Shown here piece by piece: positions 57,123 through 64,000 of a DNA stretch of 64,000 bases. Position 1 is the first letter of the stretch. Every line of letters begins with the position of its first letter. The position numbers were made by a program, and so were the translations under genes. Origin of the DNA: Gnetum montanum (taxonomy: Eukaryota; Streptophyta; Gnetopsida; Gnetales; Gnetaceae); NCBI GenBank assembly GCA_015680685.1, contig MNCI01004036.1, positions 161,761 through 225,760 on the forward strand, given 5' to 3'. Below the pieces are notes generated by a model. That model saw only the letters and a list, made by a program, of their open reading frames with translations, had not been told where the DNA came from and made no database searches.

Positions 57123-58814
57123 CTTGACTTATATTTTTTGGAAAATCAACTTTTTGATGTTCAACGTTAGCTAGCTCTTCAATGTCCAACATTAATCTTA
57201 CCTTTGATGACCTACGTCAATTCTCATGGTAATTATTTACATGTCGATTCGCCTATTGAGAACCTTCTAGAACTTTATAGAAGATTCTGTGGACCCCAAT
57301 GCATCATTTCTTCAAAATCTAACAAGAATTTTGGCCTATAAATAGAAGGATACTCATAAACAAAAAGGGATTGGCTTTTTCAATGATTGACATTTTTGGG
57401 TTGGCTTTCAAAGCATGTAGTTGACTTTGGCATCTTCCATTAACTTTAGCTTCTTTGCAACTTAGGAAATTTAGAAATATTTCTAAAGACTTTGCCTCAC
57501 TACAAAATAACTATTCTCCTACTAGAGATATCAACCTTTCTAATCTCTCTCAACCTTTTCTGAACTAACACATTTTGTATCCCCTTCATGTTATCCTCTT
57601 GATACACAGAGAATTGCTAAGAATAAGGTCAACACACTAATCTAATCTATTTATTTTACTTAGCTCTAGAGTCTTCAATGTTCTTGTTAGATCTACATAT
57701 GATGCATGTATTGGAGAAAGAACTAAGTAACATAGCTTCTTGTTGGACGTCTATGATCATTGGTACATCTCTAAGGACATTTGTAACATGTTCCAAAATC
57801 TCTTTGCTTTGTAATATAAATTTTCCCATTTTAACTTTTCTCTTTTTAACATTATTTAGATTTATTTTTGCCATTTCTCTCCAAATTGAGCATTTAACAT
57901 ATTGGATCTATTTTAATCTATGCTCTGTTTTCAATCACTACTTACTACCAGCCATACACACTGTTTTCTTGTTGTGTTTCACACTGCATATATTTTCTTT
58001 TGTTTAAATTAGCTATAACATGTACACTACTTCTTGCTTTCTACCTATTAGCATTTTGCAAAAATGCTCATCTTAGATTATCATATTTTTCCAATGATTT
58101 GCAATTCCCCTTTTAATTTAAGGAAGAGTAATTATAAAGTTAATTTTCCTTGGACCATTTAGTAGCCAAGAGATTACCTAGATTAGTTTTGTGTTAAGTT
58201 GTGATGGATCTCGTATTACAATGATCTTTATTGCAACATATTTTTGGAGCTAGAAGAAGGGGCTCTATGAAATTAATATCATTTCTAGAATTTCCTCTTT
58301 GTTTACATTTCCACATTTCTAATTATCAATGTCATGCTATGTCAAAACACTAATGTCATGTTGATTCTTGATGAATTTTATGTTTTCTTAGAATATAATT
58401 CTCATCTTCTATTTTGAGTGCAAACCTATTTGCAGGGATAAATTGATGCATTGCTAATAGCCTTGTAAAGTCACAATCACTTCTATCATCACAAAAATGA
58501 CATCATCCTCTGATTCAGATTCCTCCAAGATTCAGAAATTCATGAATCTAAGAAGAAACCAAGGATTTTAAAAATAATTAAGACTAAAAGATTACAAAAT
58601 AGCTAGTGCTAAGCAAGAGCTAGGCTATCTCCTTAGATCTAACATGTTCAAGCTCATGGCAGAGTATGAGTAGGCTAATGATTTTCCACTTTTCATTCCC
58701 AATTTAAATCATTCAATTGAATTGAATAATGAGGAAGCTAAGGAAATTGCATAATTCATTATGGAGTAGGAAACAATGCAGGAATGCAAACATTTATAAA
58801 TTGAAGAGGCTAGG
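57123..58814 (+). other. Remnant F: possible LTR and gag start of another element
   Basis: This is sequence right of D, split from 48050-48245. Both sides of D carry repeats of the form GACRTCYAACATY. A TATA box (TATAAATAG, 57337-57345) and a frame starting MTSSSDSDSSKIQKFMNLR (58500) suggest a plus-strand LTR followed by a coding start. Element E interrupts it at 58815. Family unknown. Confidence 0.4.
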
Positions 58815-59649
58815 TGATGAGTCATGATTGTGTTTGCCCCGATATTAGGTACCCAATATCAAGGCTCTGATATTAGATACGCGATATCAGGTCCTAGGAA
58901 ATGATGTTGGATATTTGATATCGTCTTCTCTGTGCCATCCTTAAATACAACACTTGGGGTGCATGGTTGGAACATAGTTTTGTTGTTAGATTTTAGATAG
59001 TTTTTCATAGCTTTGTGATTCCAAGTTTTGTTATTCCTAGTGCATGCTTGCACTGTGATGTTTGTGATTGTACGACATTGTTATTCAAGTGTGACGTACT
59101 TGGACACGTTACATGACTAGAAATAAATATTGAGATCATTTTCATCATTACAGCATCCACTTAGATTTATTATTAATTTTAATTGTTTCATTATTCTTGT
59201 TTGCTTAGCTAATGTTTCCATTCATTGCTCTTTATGATTCTTGTCATTAAGCAGAATGAGTATGGCTAATCACGAGCACTTAAGTGCAATTACTTGGTAA
59301 CCCAATAGTAGTTACATGAAGTCCAAGGCATGTGTGGATGATTAGGAATGGATACTCATTGCATATAGGCTAGTTTAGATTTTTTTTCTATTGTTCATTA
59401 GCTTAATTAATTTCTCTCTTTATTGTCATTAGGAGTAGCATTAGATTAGGCAACATCAATCATATGCCTCACTTTGGACTAAACCATATGTGACAAAGCT
59501 ACCACTAGTCCAAGTGGAAAGATAGCAAACCATGATCAAAGCATAACAATTTAGATGCACAACTAGTCCCATCCATGAAATTTGATTGGATCATGCATGA
59601 ATGCTTATGGTTCATATGGTTGGGTGTAGGGGTACCTCACCACTCATCA
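58815..59649 (+). repeat. 5' LTR of element E
   Basis: 835 bp, TGATGAGTCATGATTG to CACCACTCATCA. The GATATC/GATATT cluster at 58838-58925 precedes a TTAAATACA TATA-like box (about 58943). An AATAAA lies near 59122. Confidence 0.85.
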
Positions 59650-59650
59650 T

Positions 59651-59668
59651 TAGCGCTGTTGTTGGGGA
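59651..59668 (+). other. Primer-binding site, tRNA-Asp type (element E)
   Basis: TAGCGCTGTTGTTGGGGA against TGGCGCCGTTGCCGGGGA; four differences, all transitions. Confidence 0.8.
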
Positions 59669-59695
59669 TGGTGTTAGTTATCTTGCGATAATGCA

Positions 59696-62181
59696 TTGTA
59701 TGGAAAGAACAACCATTGGAGAAATAACAAGATATATGATGAAGAAAATTGGAGTGACCTACCTCATGTAGGGGTTTCATATGTTCATGACCACCCTGAC
59801 AACACTCAAGGACTACATTCACCTAAGACAAAAAACCTTAGAGGAGATGAAGTAAGTCCTAGACTAGGGGAGGCCTCAAGGCCTAGGAGCTCCTTGAAAT
59901 CTAGAAAGGATAAATCAAAGGACCTTGGGAAACACCATAGAAGCCATGGAGATCCTTCTAGTTTCTCATCTTCCTCTCCCCCTTCAATGTCTAGTTCTAA
60001 TGAAGATGAATGTAGGTATGGGAATAAAATTCCACTAAAGTGTCAAAATAAAAAATAGAAATTGAACCCAAGGGAAAAGTCAAAGAAATCAACATAAACA
60101 TAGACAACATCATCATGATCAAATGAATAGAAATAGAAATTTCCTTCACAACTTATCTAATGATGATGAACCCTTGTTGGCCACTAAAAGCCTAATGTAG
60201 ATCATAGAGGTAGTTAAGATATCCCATAGGCATCGTAAAGAGAGTCACCTACCCAAGCTTGATATGAATAATATTCCTAAATTTGTAGGAGGCTATGATT
60301 TAGATTTGCAACATCATTTACAAGCCTTTCATGATGCTTGTGCGATTCTACAACATTGAAAGTTAGTGGAAAAAGCTTAAGCTCTTTCCTAGGATGCTAA
60401 TTAATAAAGCCAAAGTGTGGTATAGATCGTTGAAACCAAATTCAATCCGACGATGGTCCACAATGTTGGAACTCTTCAACAAGAAATACCAAACGTATGC
60501 AAGGGTGTCCAACTTGAGGAGACAGATCCAAGGATGGAAGCAAAAACAACATGTACCCTTGGACATGGCCTTAGATAGATATTATTCCGTATTAAATAGA
60601 TGCATAGGCCAAGGTTTCTCTAAAAAAAGTCAACTTTTCCACATCATAGATGGGCTTTGTAATGAAAAAAGAGAGACCCTTGGGATGTATGTCCCAAGTC
60701 AATTATATGAGCTACGAACTCATCAAATTCGAGAGCTAATCGAGTGTGTGGTGAAAGAAGAAGGAGAGATATGAAAAAGGGAGAATGTCAAGAAAGATCA
60801 TTGGGACCCAATTCTTCAAAAGAAGGAGGTCCATATCTATGGTAAGGAGAAAGAGGCCGCTCTCAACAAGGTGATTCTACAATGAACCTTGTCTATTAAT
60901 GAACTTGAAGAAAAATTTAATAGGATGTCAAATTGGATATATGAAAAATTTACAACTTTGGTAGAAACTGTTGAGAAGAAGGTTATGCAAAAAAAACCAA
61001 GCGATCATAATAAATAAAGGAGGTAGAAGCAAAAAATAGTTAGGGACACTTATTAGAAAATAGGGAAAATGTCTAAAGAAAGTGAGGTTATAGACTCAAC
61101 CACAGATGAAGATAATGGATGTGACATCTACATATATGACCATCCAAAGGGCCATTGCCTAGTCTTGTTGCATCTACATGAGTATTGAGTAGGTGCATTA
61201 AATCTGAAGTTTGTACAAAAGCACATGCCCAGGAGATTTCCTCTTCCATAAGGCACTTATAGATAGTCCCACAACCAATTGTACTATCTAAGGGAGACTT
61301 GTTACTAGCCTAAACACTATCATCAACTGTAGTGGAAACAACCATAGTTGTGGGGAAGGCCACCACCAAACCAACCCTATCCTTCCTATTAGATGAAACT
61401 ACACAAATATTATGTTCAACACCCTGTTTTTCCAACTAGTTCTATGTCCTCTACTTCAAATTACCACTATCACTCTCTCGAGTATCATCAAACCATGACA
61501 TCTCCTAAGGGATCACCACCTCATGCCTCTTACCATTCATCCTACCATTGATATTATCATACTCCACCTCATCACATGTCACTACCAATGACATAGGAAG
61601 GTTTGACACCACACTATGAACCAACGAATGCCACTTATGCTATGAATGTACATAGAAATGCTGATACCAGTAGGTTCCTAGCACAAATGTAGAAATGTGT
61701 ATTCTTAAGAAAAGGCTACAAGTGGAAGAAAAACACTCATGGAGCAACCACATCGTCTGAACCAGCACAATGCCAATCTTATGCAATGCCTCCCTTTTTA
61801 CCACCACTATCCTCTGATCTTACATAAGGGCCACCATTCATTATTACTCCAATCTCAAACTCAAGCAATGAATTTAATAGTATGGAAAGACAAACGAATC
61901 CATGCATACCATATCATGATCAAGGGTGCAATTGTGGGCTAGAAATTTACAATGTTAACACATCTTTTACCTTGATCCACTAGACATTTAATAATCAAGT
62001 GTGTGAACAACAACCTGTTTATGTAGCTACCACTAAACCAAGAAACACCCAATGGCTTGAACATGAAAGGTTAACAATGTTTTATACATGCATGAAGCCT
62101 TTACTGATCCACTTATTAATTCTTGCCATGGCCAACCATTTAGTCATGGGGGAAACCCCCCATTCTAGCCTCCAGAATTAA
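59696..62181 (+). pseudogene. Element E gag
   Basis: The N-terminal frame (59696-60058) is acidic/basic mixed and ends in a Ser-rich tract. The capsid block (60250-60774) has MNNIPKFVGGYDLDLQHHLQ, INKAKVWYRSLKPNSI, SNLRRQIQGWKQKQHVPLDM and IIDGLCNEKRETLGMYVPSQ. A damaged knuckle lies at about 61118-61160 (CDIYIYDHPKGHC, one Cys changed to Tyr relative to CX2CX3HX4C). The Pro/Gln/His-rich tail ends PHSSLQN. It aligns with D gag throughout. Stops between blocks make it a pseudogene. The start at 59696 is uncertain. Confidence 0.78.
62141..62160 (+). other. Internal polypurine-like tract (element E)
   Basis: TAGTCATGGGGGAAACCCCC at the end of gag, matching the internal tracts after pol in A (29826) and C (38080). 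In E it follows gag directly, marking the position where pol would be. Confidence 0.55.
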
Positions 62182-62737
62182 TAAGTGTTTTTCATCTTTT
62201 TGTTTTACAATTTTTTTTATCATTTTCTTATTTCTTGATACAATTTTTTCTATCCTTTTCAACTTTTTCTAAATTTTTTTTATTTTCTTTGTTAGTAATG
62301 TCACTTATAAATAAAACAATCATGTAGCCCATTGAGGTGAGGTTTTCTTTATGTTGACAAATTACAAGGAACTGATTGTTCAGATAGTGAAGCCACATCA
62401 TCCATCCACTCATTCCATTAATAAGAGGTTCTTACCTTGGTTTTAATGATATTATTTTCCGTCACTCAAAACTCAAAATAAATTCATAATCATTATGCTT
62501 GGACTAAAAAGTGAAGAACCAAGGGGGAATGTGAAGGGTGTGACATCAAGGGGATTTGTGGATTCTCTTTGGCCACTTTTGTATATTCTACCATGTTGCT
62601 AAGGTTGTCCTTATATCTTTGTAGATCTAATGAAAAATAGGAGTAAGAGTAAACTAGAAATATACTAAATAAATTTTTGAGGGTCCCACTAGAAAGACAT
62701 GTACCCATGCCTAAAGGTTGGTGGCTTCTTAGACCAT

Positions 62738-62781
<44 letters not shown>

Positions 62782-64000
62782 AAAAGTGAGGATTCAAAGC
62801 ACACCCCTTAGANACTCCTCCTTTGGACAAAACACCAAGTGATGTTACTCCTTGCAACTTTAGTAGTCTTATGATTGTCAGCTAAAGTGATGAAATGATA
62901 AAATGTCACTGAAATGTGGTTTTGACTTGGTTTGAATCTTAGAAATAAGGGCTAATGGTTATTTAACCATTAACAACACATAAGGATTCATTATGTCTTT
63001 GGTAAGACACCTCATGTCCCAGCTTATGGTTTTGTGAAACATAGAGTTATTTTCTCAAATTGGTGGTTCAAACATGTGTGTTTTGTTTCATAGCTATGCA
63101 TTACATTCAACCCCTTTAGTGGATATGGACATTTTTAGGTTTGGTTATACAAGGGCATTATGGGTTGGAGCCTACTTTGGGGAGGATCCACTTGTGTAGC
63201 TATTGTAACTTGTCCTTGCTTGACATAACCAAAAGAGCATAAATGTTCAATTTCATGCTTTCCCTTATCAAGTAATTGATCCATTCTGCAACATCAGTAG
63301 CATACCCTTTTTCTTGTATCTTCTAAAGCTTTTAATATCAACGACTCCATCTTCTAAGACTTCCAGTGCCTAAATCTGATTTCCTACTTATCCCAAAACT
63401 ATGGACCTAACCTGAAACCCTCCAACCAATCCTAGAGCTTCATTTTTCCTGCTCAATACCCTCAATTAATGCACTTTCATCATCCTCAATATCAACTACC
63501 TAATATTGGGTGGGCCTCGATGTCAGATACCAGATATTGAGTCTCATAAAACCTATATATATGACCCCCGTGGTACCCAAACTCCATTCTTATCATTTGC
63601 AACTAGGGGAGTTTTTAAAATTTTCTCTCATGACTCAGAGCTTTGCACAACCAACTTCCACTTGCAATATCTTGCTTAATATTGCTCTGATTTCCATGTC
63701 ATTTGAACTTATTTGAACCTAGAGTGTTCAAGATAGTCATGGGGGAGGGATGCTTGCATGGAGAACTTATGCCAATTTTTCAAAATTTGCTATCACTCGA
63801 AGGGTATTACAAGGGTAAGAAGGTTAAAAACCTTGAGCGTTATAATGAAAAATCAATCATATTAATGTCAGAAACCTTAATCTTTTCACCCAAGGGACCA
63901 TAACCTACATAATATGCCATATAGAAGTAAGAAGAAACTTGTCACGAAGGATCATAAACAAGAGAAACACTTTTTGGACATTTTTTTGAAATTTTTTTTA
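62182..64000 (+). other. Element E spacer toward ORF3
   Basis: Non-coding and alignable to D 53920-52008. It has a 40-base poly(A) run (62740-62779), a single N at 62813, the conserved GGGGAGGATCCACTTG segment (about 63178) and the promoter-like module (63495-63562). The 63703-63903 frame corresponds to spacer in D and is not claimed as a gene. Confidence 0.65.
63495..63562 (+). promoter_or_regulatory. Internal promoter-like module (element E)
   Basis: CTAATATTGGGTG, GATGTCAGATACC and AGATATTGAG (63500-63540) are followed by TATATATAT (63554-63562). Order and spacing match the D internal module and the LTR promoters. Confidence 0.55.

Larger units (their letters stand above)
58815..64000 (+). 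mobile_element. Element E: pol-less Athila-derived element, 5' part
   Basis: This plus-strand sister of D has a 5' LTR (58815-59649), a tRNA-Asp-type primer site, gag (59696 to about 62181), then the gag-ORF3 spacer with no pol in between. It continues past the window end before ORF3 is reached. The probable left target duplication is CTAGG (58810-58814); its partner lies outside. Confidence 0.85.

Noticed and set aside
57656-57874. 72-codon minus-strand frame in remnant F
   Set aside because: No recognisable domain, overlapped by another open frame on the plus strand, and in AT-rich decayed sequence.
62740-62779. 40-base poly(A) as the tail of a retroposed mRNA or LINE
   Set aside because: It lies inside the element E spacer, with D homology continuing on both sides and no target duplication; more likely a slipped homopolymer or an assembly effect near the N at 62813.
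63703-63903. 66-codon frame near the window end as a gene
   Set aside because: The corresponding D sequence (about 52200-52360, minus) is non-coding spacer.

Overview
The window looks like intergenic DNA from a large-genome seed plant. It is almost entirely nested, decayed LTR retrotransposons of the Ty3/gypsy superfamily (Athila-like and Tat-like lineages). I see no intact host gene, no tRNA or rRNA, and no bacterial-type operons. The age and depth of nesting, the C-to-T decay and the low GC of the older layers would fit a conifer or other gymnosperm, but the sequence does not prove it. The assembly carries one 176-base N gap and four single-N joins, at least two of which look like assembly errors.

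Layout. 1-4130: minus-strand Athila-like element B, cut by the window start (RT, protease, gag, tRNA-Asp primer site, 5' LTR). 4709-36272: plus-strand Athila-like element A (LTRs 4709-5468 and 35206-36272; gag, protease, RT/RNase H, integrase, then an env-position ORF3). A was split inside its RT by a 17,974-bp minus-strand Tat-lineage element T (9348-27321, target-site duplication GGATC). A solo LTR (33884-34723) sits inside its ORF3. 36278-48240: minus-strand Athila-like element C. Its RT is split by a 4,190-bp insertion P (40449-44638, duplication AGTAC) that carries fragments of several host genes (a TWINKLE-like helicase, an amino-acid permease and others). 48251-57117: complete minus-strand element D (duplication TCAAT), which has gag and ORF3 but no pol. 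57123-58814: remnant of another unit (F). 58815-64000: plus-strand element E, a relative of D, running off the window end.

The most interesting object is inside T. Between its protease and reverse transcriptase lies about 5.8 kb holding a gene in the opposite orientation. This gene has a TATA box, eight exons whose splice phases all join in frame, a stop codon and a poly(A) signal. It predicts a protein of about 1,057 residues with a degenerate FCP1/NLI-interacting-factor (HAD phosphatase-like) domain near the N-terminus and a long coiled coil near the C-terminus. T otherwise has the Tat hallmarks: a tRNA-Asn primer site, a CX2HX4HX4C gag knuckle and a second (archaeal-type) RNase H. Related Ogre elements are known to have an intron at the PR-RT position, so the antisense gene may sit in a hugely expanded sense-strand intron.

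The second system is the D/E family: pol-less elements that keep gag and ORF3. They have a second internal copy of the LTR promoter architecture (GATATC-motif cluster followed by a TATA box) upstream of ORF3, and D (like A) has a CAG|ATG splice-acceptor-like site exactly at the ORF3 start. All coding regions here are pseudogenes or damaged copies. Coordinates of degenerate domains are approximate; LTR ends, duplications and exon borders were read base by base.
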